A DNA stretch of 64,000 nt from an uncultured Helicobacter sp. (GTDB taxonomy: Bacteria > Campylobacterota > Campylobacteria > Campylobacterales > Helicobacteraceae), in contig NZ_CANBCA010000002.1 of NCBI RefSeq assembly GCF_947367035.1, positions 1 to 64,000 on the forward strand, read 5' to 3'. The position numbers and the translations under genes are program-made. The notes under the pieces were generated by a model that saw only the letters and a list, made by a program, of their open reading frames with translations, had not been told where the DNA came from and did not search any database. Positions 9,558-18,793 of the stretch are shown in pieces; the stretch's first letter is position 1, and the number at the start of each line of letters is the position of its first letter.

Positions 9558-10103
9558 TTAATGCTTAGAATCTTTGTGTAGAAAATATAATCCTATCGCA
9601 AGTGCTAAAATAGAAATAGCAAAAAATAACATATCTTGCGTACTTTTCATTCCCATATTAAGCACTTTGGAAAAAAATGCTACAATTAGAGCCATTACAA
9701 TAACCTTTGCAAGCTTATCTTTCAGTTGGTCTAATGTATGAATTTCTAACACCTTAGAATTACTTTCATCTTTAATTTGAATTTTAGTAATAAATAATTC
9801 ATAAAGTCCAAAAGCAAAAATCAATAAAACAACTGCGATAAGATATAAATCAATTGCCATAATTATCGTGTTAAGCAAAATATTATGAATATCCGCATCA
9901 GCCCCCAATACACCAACGTAATAAAAATAAGTTTGTTTGGCAGCTTTGAGTATATCCACACTTGCAACTACAAACAATAAAATAGAGCCAATCAATGATA
10001 AAATTACAGCTAAAATAACGAAAAGTCTTGCATTCCACATTAATTTTTCAAAAATATTTTTCAAATCTATCCTTTTCAAATTGCATCGTTCAATTCTGTT
10101 CAA
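9558..10103 (-). CDS. UPF0114/YqhA-family membrane protein
   Basis: 181-residue integral membrane protein with three to four predicted membrane spans (about 28-50, 83-106, 133-150, 158-174). The segments FEKLMWNARLFVILAVILS and VVLLIFAFGLYELF are typical of the UPF0114 (YqhA) family, which has an H. pylori member. The biochemical function is unknown. It sits between the chemoreceptor gene and lolA on the minus strand, with 21- and 16-base gaps. Confidence 0.75.
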   Translation of the reverse strand: MNRIERCNLKRIDLKNIFEKLMWNARLFVILAVILSLIGSILLFVVASVDILKAAKQTYFYYVGVLGADADIHNILLNTIIMAIDLYLIAVVLLIFAFGLYELFITKIQIKDESNSKVLEIHTLDQLKDKLAKVIVMALIVAFFSKVLNMGMKSTQDMLFFAISILALAIGLYFLHKDSKH

Positions 10104-10124
10104 CTTATCACAAAACTTAAAGGG

Positions 10125-12125
10125 CTAATTAAATCTAAATTCATTGATTTTATTTTCCATTTCTACGGCTCTTTGTTCTAGCTCATTAGAGACTGATGAA
10201 ATCCTATTCATTTCATTAGTGATTTCTTGAAGATTTTGATTTAATATTTTGTTGTTGTCCAACAGCATTTCTGTATCCTTGCTTAGTATTAAAGAACTGT
10301 CAATTGTCCCTTTTGCCAACGTGCTTACAATCTTAATTTTTTCTGCTACTGAAGAAATAGTTTCTTGAATACTTTGAGACTCACCTACAATATGATAGAA
10401 TACTTTTGCATTTTGCGTGATTTGACTATTTACCCCATTAATAGACTGCACAATGGTATTAATAATAGCATCAATTTCATTGAGGGATTTTTGTGTCCTC
10501 TCTGCGAGTTGTCGCACTTCATCAGCTACGACCGCAAAGCCTCTTCCGTGTTCTCCAGCACGGGCTGCCTCAATTGCCGCATTCAAAGCTAAAAGATTTG
10601 TTTGGGAAGCAATGTCGTCAATAGCACTCAGGATTCCTTTGATATTTTGAGCCTCTTCATCTAATAAGGTAACATTATGAACCAAATCCTCCTGTAATTG
10701 TGCATTTTGTGCAATATTTTGAGTAAAGTTCATAACTGCATTAGAAGCATTATCCAACTCTTCTTTTGCCAAAACAACATCTTGCATTGTCGTATTTGTT
10801 TTTTGCATATTGTCTTCTAATTCTTTTTCAACTTCTTTCCCTGTTATTTCTGTTTTATTAGATAACTCAAATCCCTCTTGTGTGCGAACCAAAATTTGCT
10901 TAGCACTATCAAGCAAATTTTTTGAAATTTGCAAATTTTGCTTACTTTGAGGAGCTAATTGTGAGAATATCTCTCGGATAGCTTCAAGAAAATCATTCAT
11001 TGCCTGATTAATAACACCTATTTCATCAGAACTTCTTTCAATTATAAAATCTTTACTAATGTCTTTTGAATCCTTTAGTTCTATCAAATGTTTTCTCATT
11101 AGACGTATTCTAAAGGTAATGCTATGTGCAATAAGATACCCAACCGCTAAAGTAACAATGACTACTACCCCTGCAATACCAAGCATAAACCAAAAACTTA
11201 AAAAATTTGCTTTTTCAATTTTAGAAATTTGTTCTATTAGACCTTTTGCCAACCTATCTTCTACATTTTTCAATAAATTAATTTTTTGAGTGATTGTGCT
11301 AAACCAATAAGTTGCTTGAACTCCAAACCCTCCTTCTATAAAGTGTTCCATTGCCACTTTTCTCATTCTTTCTACTTCAGAAAAACTCTTATCTTCTGTC
11401 ATTTTTAAATAATATTGATAGTCTTGTTGGTCAGCATAACGTTTAAAATCTTCTAAAAAAATATTTTGTGCAATCGTTAAAGCAATAAAACGATTATAAA
11501 TACCACTAGCAAATTTATCTGCACCAAAAGTGTTGGATAACACCGCTCGTTCTTGTCCAGCATTCTCTTTGGCATCTAAAAAATTAACATAAGCAACCAA
11601 ATTTCTTGTAATTTGGTCATTAGTGCTAATATTGATGATTTCGACAATAGATTGGATATTTAAAGCAATTGTGCCTGTATAATATGCTAAAATATCCCCT
11701 ACTTTAACATTTAACGAATCTACCCCTTGACGAATTTCGTTAATTTTACTGATTTGATTAAGAGAATCTTGCAAAGATTTTTGTATATTTTGAGGATAAG
11801 AGTGCAAATCAAATGTGTTCAAAAAAAGATGTAATTCTTTAATCTTTTCATTACTTAATTTGCGTTGATTTTGTAAAGCTTCTCCAAAATCTCTGCCTTG
11901 TGAGCCTAAAAACCCAGCTGAAGTGCCTCTCTCTTTTTGTAATTCGTGAATCACAAGAGAAACTTTGGTAGCCAAAGTAACTCCCTGTTTTAAAAGTAAA
12001 GATTCTTGTGCAATTTGATAACGCTCACTAATCAAAACAAGAGAAAATGCAATTAAAGTAATCAAGGGAATCAACATTAAGCAAATTAACTTTGTCCCAA
12101 CCTTAAGATTGTTTAAAATCAGCAT
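10125..12125 (-). CDS. Methyl-accepting chemotaxis protein with NIT-type sensor domain
   Basis: 666-residue transmembrane chemoreceptor. Order: membrane segment (about 15-32), a periplasmic helical domain with the RGTSAGFLG motif of nitrate/nitrite-sensing (NIT) domains, a second membrane segment (about 315-340), HAMP, and a C-terminal signalling domain with the invariant hairpin tip ([18 protein letters not shown], then [12 protein letters not shown]). It should couple through the CheW/CheA proteins at 42579-45484. The NIT assignment rests on the RGxSAGF motif and the helical pattern. The ligand is not known. The ribosome binding site is AAAGGAA. Confidence 0.9.
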   Translation of the reverse strand: MLILNNLKVGTKLICLMLIPLITLIAFSLVLISERYQIAQESLLLKQGVTLATKVSLVIHELQKERGTSAGFLGSQGRDFGEALQNQRKLSNEKIKELHLFLNTFDLHSYPQNIQKSLQDSLNQISKINEIRQGVDSLNVKVGDILAYYTGTIALNIQSIVEIINISTNDQITRNLVAYVNFLDAKENAGQERAVLSNTFGADKFASGIYNRFIALTIAQNIFLEDFKRYADQQDYQYYLKMTEDKSFSEVERMRKVAMEHFIEGGFGVQATYWFSTITQKINLLKNVEDRLAKGLIEQISKIEKANFLSFWFMLGIAGVVVIVTLAVGYLIAHSITFRIRLMRKHLIELKDSKDISKDFIIERSSDEIGVINQAMNDFLEAIREIFSQLAPQSKQNLQISKNLLDSAKQILVRTQEGFELSNKTEITGKEVEKELEDNMQKTNTTMQDVVLAKEELDNASNAVMNFTQNIAQNAQLQEDLVHNVTLLDEEAQNIKGILSAIDDIASQTNLLALNAAIEAARAGEHGRGFAVVADEVRQLAERTQKSLNEIDAIINTIVQSINGVNSQITQNAKVFYHIVGESQSIQETISSVAEKIKIVSTLAKGTIDSSLILSKDTEMLLDNNKILNQNLQEITNEMNRISSVSNELEQRAVEMENKINEFRFN

Positions 12126-12241
12126 ATTCTATTCCTTTAGCTTTTTGGATAAAATTATTTTAACTTAAATTTTCTTAAAAAATAAGTTAAAAAAAATGAT
12201 TAAACATGTTAAAACTACTTTAGTTTTCAGTAAAATTTCTA

Positions 12242-12247
12242 TACAAT
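12242..12247 (+). promoter_or_regulatory. Candidate -10 box for the M48 lipoprotein gene
   Basis: TACAAT in the 173-base divergent gap between the chemoreceptor and the M48 peptidase genes. It would give a leader of about 45 bases. There is no clear -35. Confidence 0.4.
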
Positions 12248-12298
12248 TTATTGCACAATATTAAAAATTTTCACTTCCATAGTTGAGAAAGGATTGTT

Positions 12299-13054
12299 AT
12301 GAAAAACCTTATACCAACCCTATTTACTTTTGCTTTTTGTTTCTTTCTTAATGCGTGTTCTTCCACAACGCTAACTAATCGTTCGCAACTTATGCTTTTA
12401 AACACTCAAGAAGAAGTGGCATTAGGAGAACAAAGTGCACAAAAAATATTAAAAAACTCCAAATTAAGCACAAATAAAAAACAAACACAAATGGTCAAAC
12501 GCGTGGGACAAAAAATCGCAAATGTTGCGGAACGTCCAGATTTTAATTGGGAATTTTATCTTTTAGAAGACAAACAAGTTAATGCGTTTTGTCTGCCCGG
12601 AGGAAAAGTGTTTGTCTATACAGGACTTATGCCTTTAGCCGCAAATGATGATGAGCTTGCAGTTGTGCTATCTCACGAAATTGCCCACACAATTTTACGA
12701 CACGGCGCAGAAAGAATGAGTATGCAGACACTTCAACAAATTGGTGGGGGATTATTGGGATTAGTTATTGGCACACAAGCCCCAGAATATAGTAATTTAT
12801 TCAATCAAGCCTATAATTTTGGGAGTAATGTGGGCGTGATGTTACCCTTTAGTCGTTCGCACGAACTTGAAGCAGATAAAGCGGGCATTCTTCTAATGCA
12901 AAAGGCTGGTTATAATCCAAAAGCTGCGATTAGTTTTTGGGAAAAAATGGCTGCTAATGGAGAGAAAAGCTCTTCTGATTTCCTCTCAACTCACCCTAGT
13001 GACTCTAAGCGAATTGTAGAAATTGAAAAAATCTTAAATTCACAAAATAAATAA
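12299..13054 (+). CDS. M48-family metallopeptidase lipoprotein
   Basis: 251 residues with a lipoprotein signal peptide ending LNAC (Cys20). The zinc motif HEIAH lies at 126-130 and the third-ligand segment SHELEADKAG follows near 190. This is the periplasmic, outer-membrane-anchored M48 type (LoiP/YcaL-like) involved in outer-membrane protein quality control in other bacteria. It is transcribed opposite to its neighbours and ends about 70 bases before the convergent dapE gene. All catalytic residues are present, so it is probably active. Confidence 0.9.
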   Translation: MKNLIPTLFTFAFCFFLNACSSTTLTNRSQLMLLNTQEEVALGEQSAQKILKNSKLSTNKKQTQMVKRVGQKIANVAERPDFNWEFYLLEDKQVNAFCLPGGKVFVYTGLMPLAANDDELAVVLSHEIAHTILRHGAERMSMQTLQQIGGGLLGLVIGTQAPEYSNLFNQAYNFGSNVGVMLPFSRSHELEADKAGILLMQKAGYNPKAAISFWEKMAANGEKSSSDFLSTHPSDSKRIVEIEKILNSQNK

Positions 13055-13063
13055 GCCAATATG

Positions 13064-13096
13064 AGGATTCGCAATCCTACGTCAGCGGAATCGTAG
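13064..13096. repeat. Overlapping inverted repeats between convergent genes
   Basis: AGGATT-CGC-AATCCT (13064-13078) overlaps CTACG...CGTAG (13077-13096). The two stems share bases, so only one can form at a time. There is no T-tract, so a terminator function is only possible by position, between the M48 gene and dapE. Confidence 0.35.
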
Positions 13097-13127
13097 CACA
13101 CATAGTTTTCTAGGAATTATACTTTAA

Positions 13128-14315
13128 TTACTGCCAATGTAGCAAAAGATTTAAAAAAACAATTTTTAGCGATTCCACTTCACTTAAATGCACACGCTCA
13201 TTAATAGAATGAATACTATCGTTACACACACCGCATTCTACCACGCTCACTCCATATTCCGCAAAATACCGCGCATCGCTTGTGCCTCCACTTGTGCTAA
13301 GCACTGGAGCAAAGCCACTTTGGGATTCCAACACTTTTGCGATTCTTTGCACAATATGACTTTGTTTGTTCGTCAAAAAAGGCTTGGAGCTTTGGTTCAA
13401 CTCCAAAGAATGCGGAATCTTGGCAAGCAAGTTTTCTAAATACTGGCGCAAATCCTCTAAACTCGTCTGCGTAGAATTGCGCACATTAAACATTATCTTT
13501 ATATCTTGTGGCGTAACATTCACGACTTCCAACCCCCCGCGAATGTCTGTAATCACAAGCTTGCTTGGCTCAAACTCCGCACTGCCTTTGTCTAGCTCAT
13601 ATCCTGCGATTTGAGAAAGATAAGGCGCAAGAATCTCCACAGGATTTATGCACTTTTTAGGATAAGCTACGTGTCCTTGTTTGCCAAATATTTTTAAAAT
13701 TCCATTAATAGAGCCACGTCTCCCGATTTTTATCATATCGCCAAACTTTTCTACACTTGTAGGCTCTGCAACAAGAGCAAAATCAGGCAATAAATCCTGC
13801 CTTTTTAAACATTCTAAAACATATTTTGTGCCAAAAATCGCCTCCCCCTCTTCATCACTTGTTAAAAGCACCGATAGGATTCCATTAAAACCTTGTGAAG
13901 AGATTGGACTATCTACAAACTCCCTAATTGCACAGAGAAAAGCACTTACTCCCGCTTTCATATCCTGTGTGCCTCTACCATAGAGGAATCCCTCTTTTAC
14001 CATAGGAGTAAAAGGCTCACTCGCCCAACCCTCACCCGGCGGCACAACATCAATGTGTCCTGCAAAGCACAAATGTGTTTTTTTAGCTTCATATAATTCT
14101 GTATTTGTAGAATTAATATCTATCTTTTGTGATTCCGCATTTTGCAGACTTAAATCCTTATAAAGAAAAAGATTCTTGACTCCCTCTTTCTCAAACTCTA
14201 AGACTTCAAAATCGCTTAAAATTTCCTTAATATACTCATAGATTCCACATTCCTTCGGTGTAATGGTTGGATAAGTAATCAGCTTTTGTAAAACTTCTAT
14301 CACATTAGTTTGCAT
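13128..14315 (-). CDS. dapE: Succinyl-diaminopimelate desuccinylase
   Basis: Releases succinate from N-succinyl-LL-diaminopimelate in lysine and peptidoglycan precursor synthesis. 395 residues of the M20 metallopeptidase family: metal ligand and catalytic Asp in CFAGHIDVVPPGEGW, RGTQDMKAG, catalytic Glu in TSDEEGEA, and the dimerisation-domain segment RRGSINGILKIFGKQGHVAYP. The C-terminal STSGGTSDARY segment is the DapE signature. dapB is elsewhere at 37568-38335. The gene is somewhat longer than usual because of a polar insertion near residues 56-75. Confidence 0.95.
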   Translation of the reverse strand: MQTNVIEVLQKLITYPTITPKECGIYEYIKEILSDFEVLEFEKEGVKNLFLYKDLSLQNAESQKIDINSTNTELYEAKKTHLCFAGHIDVVPPGEGWASEPFTPMVKEGFLYGRGTQDMKAGVSAFLCAIREFVDSPISSQGFNGILSVLLTSDEEGEAIFGTKYVLECLKRQDLLPDFALVAEPTSVEKFGDMIKIGRRGSINGILKIFGKQGHVAYPKKCINPVEILAPYLSQIAGYELDKGSAEFEPSKLVITDIRGGLEVVNVTPQDIKIMFNVRNSTQTSLEDLRQYLENLLAKIPHSLELNQSSKPFLTNKQSHIVQRIAKVLESQSGFAPVLSTSGGTSDARYFAEYGVSVVECGVCNDSIHSINERVHLSEVESLKIVFLNLLLHWQ

Positions 14316-14390
14316 TATAATCCTTTATAAATCAATTTTTACAGTCTTAAATTCTATATGTGTGTTCTTTGTCCTTTGTGGAAATATTTT

Positions 14391-14422
14391 GAATCTTTTG
14401 TAAATAGGCTTGCAAAAGATTC
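14391..14422. repeat. 10-bp perfect inverted repeat after cmoA
   Basis: GAATCTTTTG (14391-14400) and CAAAAGATTC (14413-14422), loop 12 bases, a few bases past the cmoA stop codon and upstream... in transcript order after cmoA, while dapE begins beyond it at 14315. No U-tract follows on either strand, so this may be an RNA-processing or stabilising hairpin rather than an intrinsic terminator. Confidence 0.45.
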
Positions 14423-14426
14423 CATC

Positions 14427-15134
14427 TTACTGTTTCATCACAATAAAACTCACAAAATTCACCCAACGGAAAAGCGTCTCCACACACGAAAATCCTGCTT
14501 TTAAAAACATCTCGCAATTCTCCGTCTCACTATAAGGCACAAGCACATTCTCCAAAGCCTCGCGCTTTTTGGCTATCTCAAAATCGCTATATCCCTGCTT
14601 CTTTTTGTTCGCTAAATAATATTGAATCATCTTAAAATCTAGCTCCTTATGCTCCACCATTACCTTTTCAGAGACGATGAAAATACCCCTAGGATTCAGA
14701 CAATTATAAATCTTTTGCACCAACTTTTCACGCTGCATTGGGCGGATAAATTGCAAAGTATAATTGGCTATCACAACATCACTTTTAGGAAAATCCACCT
14801 CCAAAATATCGCCGTAGATGAGGTTTGCGCACATTTCATACGCACTTAATTTATTCCGTGCTTGGGCTAACATAGATTCCGCATTGTCTATCCCATAGAG
14901 ATTCAGTGGAAACCCCGCTTTAGAGGCAATCTCTATCAACATCGCCCCCGTGCTTGTCCCTAAATCTAGCAAGGTGGAATCAGGCTTTAAATACATCAAT
15001 GCAAAGTCCGCACAAAGCCCTAAAACTTCCTTATAATAAGGGATTGAGCGGCTCACCATATCATCAAACACACCCGCAACTTTTGCATCAAATTCAAATT
15101 GCTTTTGTGGATTTTCTGCAAAAATCTTATCCAT
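14427..15134 (-). CDS. cmoA: Carboxy-S-adenosyl-L-methionine synthase
   Basis: Makes carboxy-SAM from SAM and prephenate, the cofactor CmoB uses for cmo5U34 wobble modification of tRNA. 235 residues with FDAKVAGVFDDMVSRSIPYY, the SAM motif LLDLGTSTGAMLIEIA and VIANYTLQFI, all CmoA signatures. It overlaps the 3' end of ribF by 8 bases. cmoB was not found in the window. Confidence 0.92.
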   Translation of the reverse strand: MDKIFAENPQKQFEFDAKVAGVFDDMVSRSIPYYKEVLGLCADFALMYLKPDSTLLDLGTSTGAMLIEIASKAGFPLNLYGIDNAESMLAQARNKLSAYEMCANLIYGDILEVDFPKSDVVIANYTLQFIRPMQREKLVQKIYNCLNPRGIFIVSEKVMVEHKELDFKMIQYYLANKKKQGYSDFEIAKKREALENVLVPYSETENCEMFLKAGFSCVETLFRWVNFVSFIVMKQ

Positions 15135-16056
15135 TTGCTTCCTTTGTTAGTGATAATATTTTTTGATTGTTTGTGTTTTGCGATTCTGTATTTTTGAGCT
15201 TTAAAACCTTATAAGCTACTTCTATGTCTTTATACATTTGCTCTTTTAAATCGCTTAAATACTCAAAATGCCTATTTTCCCTAAGATATTTAATGAGAAA
15301 AAATCCCGCCTCCTTTTCTACTACTTCTAACTCTAAGCCTAGTAAATGCCCCTCAATTGCAAAAGATTTATCCGTGCTGACACGATTACCAATGAAAATC
15401 ACTGCTGGATACTTTGGAGATTCTGTACTTTGTGCGCCTAACTGCACAAATCCTGCATAAACCCCCTCTTTTGGTAATAAAAATCCATCATTTTCAAGAT
15501 TAATTGTTGCAATAAGTTTTTTTGCCCCAATTCCTTGCCCACGCACGATTGAACCACGAATCTCATAGGGGCGTCCTAGCAATTTATTTGCTTGTTTTAA
15601 ATTGCCATTTACTAATAACTCTTTAATCAACCCACTATGAATAGAGAGTTTTTTATAAAATACTTCCTCAATGACAACCACTTCACCTGTGAAACATTTA
15701 CTCAAATCAAAAGTATAATAATGCCTATTTTTCCCAAAACGAAAATCATATCCTACAACCAAACGTTTTAAATTTGGTAAAACTTTTAGCAAAAATTCCA
15801 CAAATTCTTTGTCGCTTTTCTCTTTAACATCCCTCAAATCCAAATGAAAAATTGGATAAGAAGCATAAAAAGCGCGATATTTCTTGGGTAACAATTCACC
15901 TTGATCGCTTTCAATACACAAAATCGCACCCTTAACATCTAATTGCTCAAAAAGAGCTTGATGTGCTTTGTGCATTCCATCAAATTTTCCAAGTGCAAGA
16001 CTTGTAATATTATATGCAAGATTCGGCTTTTGTAGCAGCGATAAAAAACTCCACAT
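15127..16056 (-). CDS. ribF: Bifunctional riboflavin kinase / FAD synthetase
   Basis: Phosphorylates riboflavin to FMN and adenylates it to FAD. 309 residues: N-terminal nucleotidyltransferase domain (LALGKFDGMHKAHQALF, with the GxFDGxHxGH motif in degenerate form; VVGYDFRFGKNR) and C-terminal riboflavin kinase domain (GRPYEIRGSIVRGQGIGAKKL, ATINLE in place of PTxN, LPKEGVYAGF). The ATG lies 47 bases inside the end of tlyA, preceded by a purine-rich ribosome binding site, so the overlap is likely genuine. Confidence 0.9.
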   Translation of the reverse strand: MWSFLSLLQKPNLAYNITSLALGKFDGMHKAHQALFEQLDVKGAILCIESDQGELLPKKYRAFYASYPIFHLDLRDVKEKSDKEFVEFLLKVLPNLKRLVVGYDFRFGKNRHYYTFDLSKCFTGEVVVIEEVFYKKLSIHSGLIKELLVNGNLKQANKLLGRPYEIRGSIVRGQGIGAKKLIATINLENDGFLLPKEGVYAGFVQLGAQSTESPKYPAVIFIGNRVSTDKSFAIEGHLLGLELEVVEKEAGFFLIKYLRENRHFEYLSDLKEQMYKDIEVAYKVLKLKNTESQNTNNQKILSLTKEANG

Positions 16057-16777
16057 TCCCTTCCTTTCCTCTCACCTTAGATTTCTCACAAACTAGAATC
16101 TTAAAGCCTTCTTGATTTAATAACATCAGCATTTGCTCTAATGTTCGTATTATACTTTGTGAATCCATTAAAACGCCTTTTTTATTGCGTTTCACCCTAA
16201 TACCCACTTCAAATTGTGGCTTAAAAAGCAAAATGACCAATCCACTTGCCAATACTTTAATTGCACTTAAAATCTCTTTTAAGGAGATAAAAGAAACATC
16301 ACAAACCACTAGAGAAAAGGCTTGTGATTCTTTATATTCTTTTGCAAACTTACGAATATCTGTGCGCTCATAAAATTTCACGCGTGGATTTTGCCTTAAG
16401 CTTATATGCAGTTGATTGCTTCCCACATCTACACAAACGATTGAAGGCACACCTGCTTTTAATAAAACTTCACTAAATCCTCCAGCACTTGCGCCAATAT
16501 CTAAAGCCTTTAAAGAACCAAACTCTTGTGTCAGATGAGGATTGGACTTTAAGAAATAATATAGTTTCTCTCCTGCACGACTAACAAAACACAAAGGATT
16601 CAAAAGAGAAATGGAATCGTGCGGTGAAACTTCATAAGAGACCTTTTGGCACACTTCGCCATTCACACAAACTTTGCCATTTTTAATAAAGTTTTGTGCC
16701 TTGTTGCGTGATTCACACAAACCCAATTTCACACAAGCAATATCTAGCCGTGTTTCTTGTATATCCTGCGATTGCAA
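16010..16777 (-). CDS. tlyA: TlyA-family rRNA 2'-O-methyltransferase
   Basis: 255 residues: N-terminal S4 RNA-binding domain (LDIACVKLGLCESRNKAQNFI...GKVCVNG) and FtsJ-like methyltransferase domain (SRAGEKLYYFL, LDIGASAGGFSEVLL, VVCDVSFISL, LLFKPQFEVG). TlyA proteins methylate 16S and 23S rRNA; in Helicobacter they influence capreomycin susceptibility and haemolysis phenotypes. The end overlaps ribF by 47 bases, and the start is one base after the lipoprotein gene stop region. Confidence 0.93.
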   Translation of the reverse strand: MQSQDIQETRLDIACVKLGLCESRNKAQNFIKNGKVCVNGEVCQKVSYEVSPHDSISLLNPLCFVSRAGEKLYYFLKSNPHLTQEFGSLKALDIGASAGGFSEVLLKAGVPSIVCVDVGSNQLHISLRQNPRVKFYERTDIRKFAKEYKESQAFSLVVCDVSFISLKEILSAIKVLASGLVILLFKPQFEVGIRVKRNKKGVLMDSQSIIRTLEQMLMLLNQEGFKILVCEKSKVRGKEGNVEFFIAATKAESCI

Positions 16778-16778
16778 A

Positions 16779-17330
16779 TCACTTTCCTTTAAGTTCCTCT
16801 CTACTTAAGCCCTTAAATCCAAATTTCAAAGAATTTTCACCAAATTTTGGGTGGCTTAAAACAAGCGTTAAACTATCTTGTATGCGTTTATTTTGTGGTT
16901 TAAATCGCACCAAATAATATTCTCCCCAACGCATTGCATTATCCTCCATAAAATTTTCCAAATACTCTTTCTCTAGTCGCGTGAATTTTTCTGGCAATTC
17001 TCCATTACTTAAAGTCAAACGATAGCCATTTTCTAGGAATCCTAAGGAATTCTGTTCGCTTTGATAAACATCTACAAAAAATAGTTCCCCATTCTCGTGC
17101 GGATATCTCTCCTCATCATAAGCATTTAAATGCACTGCAATCAATACAATACGCGTAATTTCATCAAAAACTAATTCGCTTTTTCTCGTAGCTTGAATAT
17201 AAGATTCTTCGGGTTTAGAGGGAATCAATCTTGATTTAAAAGATTCCATTTTAGCACACCCACTTAAAATCACTAGACTTAAACTTAAGATTCCAACCTT
17301 TAAGAATTGCATAGAATAATTTAAACTCAT
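16779..17330 (-). CDS. Hypothetical lipoprotein
   Basis: 183 residues with a lipoprotein signal peptide ending LSGC (Cys25). I do not recognise the family. The mature part is mixed alpha/beta and polar, with no membrane segment. It overlaps the end of ugd by 4 bases and is followed by tlyA after one base, so it is part of a ugd-lipoprotein-tlyA-ribF-cmoA run. A periplasmic or outer-membrane location is inferred from the lipobox. Confidence 0.75.
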   Translation of the reverse strand: MSLNYSMQFLKVGILSLSLVILSGCAKMESFKSRLIPSKPEESYIQATRKSELVFDEITRIVLIAVHLNAYDEERYPHENGELFFVDVYQSEQNSLGFLENGYRLTLSNGELPEKFTRLEKEYLENFMEDNAMRWGEYYLVRFKPQNKRIQDSLTLVLSHPKFGENSLKFGFKGLSREELKGK

Positions 17331-18655
17331 TTTTGCACACCAATTTGATAATAAGTAAAACCAAGTTCTTTTAATCTTCTAGCATTGTATTGATTGCGTC
17401 CATCAAAAATAATAGGGGTTTTCAAACGCTCTTTGATTTCTAAAAAATCCGGACTTCTAAACTCTTTCCATTCTGTAACTAAAACCATACAATCACAATT
17501 TTCTAATGCGTCATATTTATTTTTGGCGTACAACAAGTTTGGAGTATCTTTTAGGTAAAATTGCTGCGCTTCTTGCATTGCTTTTGGGTCATAAACTTTT
17601 ACCACTGCACCACGTGCAATGAGTTCATTAATAAGAATTATAGAAGTAGCCTCACGCATATCATCAGTTTCTGGTTTGAAACTAAGCCCCCATAGACAAA
17701 TTTGCCTTTCACTTAAATCATTTCCAAAATGTTGCACAATTTTTTTACCTAAAATGCGCTTTTGTTCGTAATTGACTTGCTCTACTGCGTGAATAATCTT
17801 GGGATTCACTCCATTATCTAATGCAATTTTTGATAAGGCTTTCACATCTTTTGGAAAACAGCTCCCACCATAACCACAACCTGGATAAATAAAGCTATAC
17901 CCTATACGTTTATCGCTTCCAATTCCAACACGCACATCATTCACATTTGCGCCAACCGCTTCACAAATATTCGCTATTTCATTAATAAAGCTAATTTTTG
18001 TTGCTAGCATTGCATTTGCAGCATATTTTGTCATCTCTGCACTTTTTATATCCATAACAATCAACCTATCGTGGCTACGACAAAAAGGTGCATAAAGCTC
18101 CTTTAGCCTCTCCTCTGCCCACTTCTCTTCTACACCAATCACTACACGATCTGGCTTCAAAAAGTCATTTATTGCATCGCCTTCTTTTAAAAATTCTGGA
18201 TTACTCACGACACTAAAGGAAATTTTTTGATTGCGTTTTCTTAAAGATTCCTCAATAATAGCTCGGACTTTTTGCGCAGTGCCAACAGGAACGGTGGATT
18301 TATCCACAATAATTAATTGCGATTCCATTTGCTCCCCAATTTCTTTTGCAACTTTTAGCACATATTGTAAATCTGCATTTCCATCTTCTCCCATAGGTGT
18401 GCCAACGGCAATAAATGCAATGGCACAATTTTTTAATGCGTCTTTTAAAGAAGTTGTGAAATGAAGATTTCCATTTTGATAATTTTTATTAACAAGTCCC
18501 TCCAAACCTGGCTCATAAATTGGAATCTTGCCTAATTTAAGTTGCGTGATTTTAGATTCTACCACATCCACACACACCACTCTATTACCCATTTCTGCAA
18601 AACAAGTTCCACTGACCAATCCCACATATCCCGTGCCAATCATTGCTATATTCAT
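17327..18655 (-). CDS. ugd: UDP-glucose 6-dehydrogenase
   Basis: Oxidises UDP-glucose to UDP-glucuronate for surface polysaccharide synthesis. 442 residues: N-terminal Rossmann GTGYVGLVSG, NPEFLKEGDAINDFLKPDR, catalytic cysteine in YPGCGYGGSCFPKDV, and a C-terminal UDP-binding domain with GLSFKPETDDMREA and DGRNQYNARRL. It begins a five-gene minus-strand run. Its promoter region contains a 9-base dyad (18670-18707). Confidence 0.95.
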   Translation of the reverse strand: MNIAMIGTGYVGLVSGTCFAEMGNRVVCVDVVESKITQLKLGKIPIYEPGLEGLVNKNYQNGNLHFTTSLKDALKNCAIAFIAVGTPMGEDGNADLQYVLKVAKEIGEQMESQLIIVDKSTVPVGTAQKVRAIIEESLRKRNQKISFSVVSNPEFLKEGDAINDFLKPDRVVIGVEEKWAEERLKELYAPFCRSHDRLIVMDIKSAEMTKYAANAMLATKISFINEIANICEAVGANVNDVRVGIGSDKRIGYSFIYPGCGYGGSCFPKDVKALSKIALDNGVNPKIIHAVEQVNYEQKRILGKKIVQHFGNDLSERQICLWGLSFKPETDDMREATSIILINELIARGAVVKVYDPKAMQEAQQFYLKDTPNLLYAKNKYDALENCDCMVLVTEWKEFRSPDFLEIKERLKTPIIFDGRNQYNARRLKELGFTYYQIGVQK

Positions 18656-18669
18656 CTAAAATTTACCTT

Positions 18670-18707
18670 GATAAGATTCATAATTCGCATTTTAGCATAA
18701 TCTTATC
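18670..18707. promoter_or_regulatory. ugd promoter flanked by a 9-bp dyad
   Basis: GATAAGATT (18670-18678) and AATCTTATC (18699-18707) are a perfect inverted repeat. The candidate ugd -10 box lies between the arms, at 18689-18694 (TAAAAT on the minus strand in extended context TATGCTAAAAT). The geometry fits an operator, or a leader hairpin at the 5' end of the ugd mRNA. Confidence 0.45.
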
Positions 18708-18750
18708 CCAAATAACAAAGCCGCAAAGGAAACTTAAAGCAAAATAAATT

Positions 18751-18756
18751 TATAAT
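18751..18756 (+). promoter_or_regulatory. -10 box for pyrB
   Basis: A perfect TATAAT in an AT-rich context, about 38 bases before the pyrB ATG, giving a leader of roughly 30 bases. Confidence 0.55.
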
Positions 18757-18793
18757 TTTTCATTTAAAAATAAAGACTTTGCAAGGTTTGATT

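Noticed and set aside
16010-16056. 47-base overlap of tlyA and ribF as a frameshift
   Set aside because: Both proteins have complete, normal termini, and ribF has its own ribosome binding site, so a true gene overlap is simpler.
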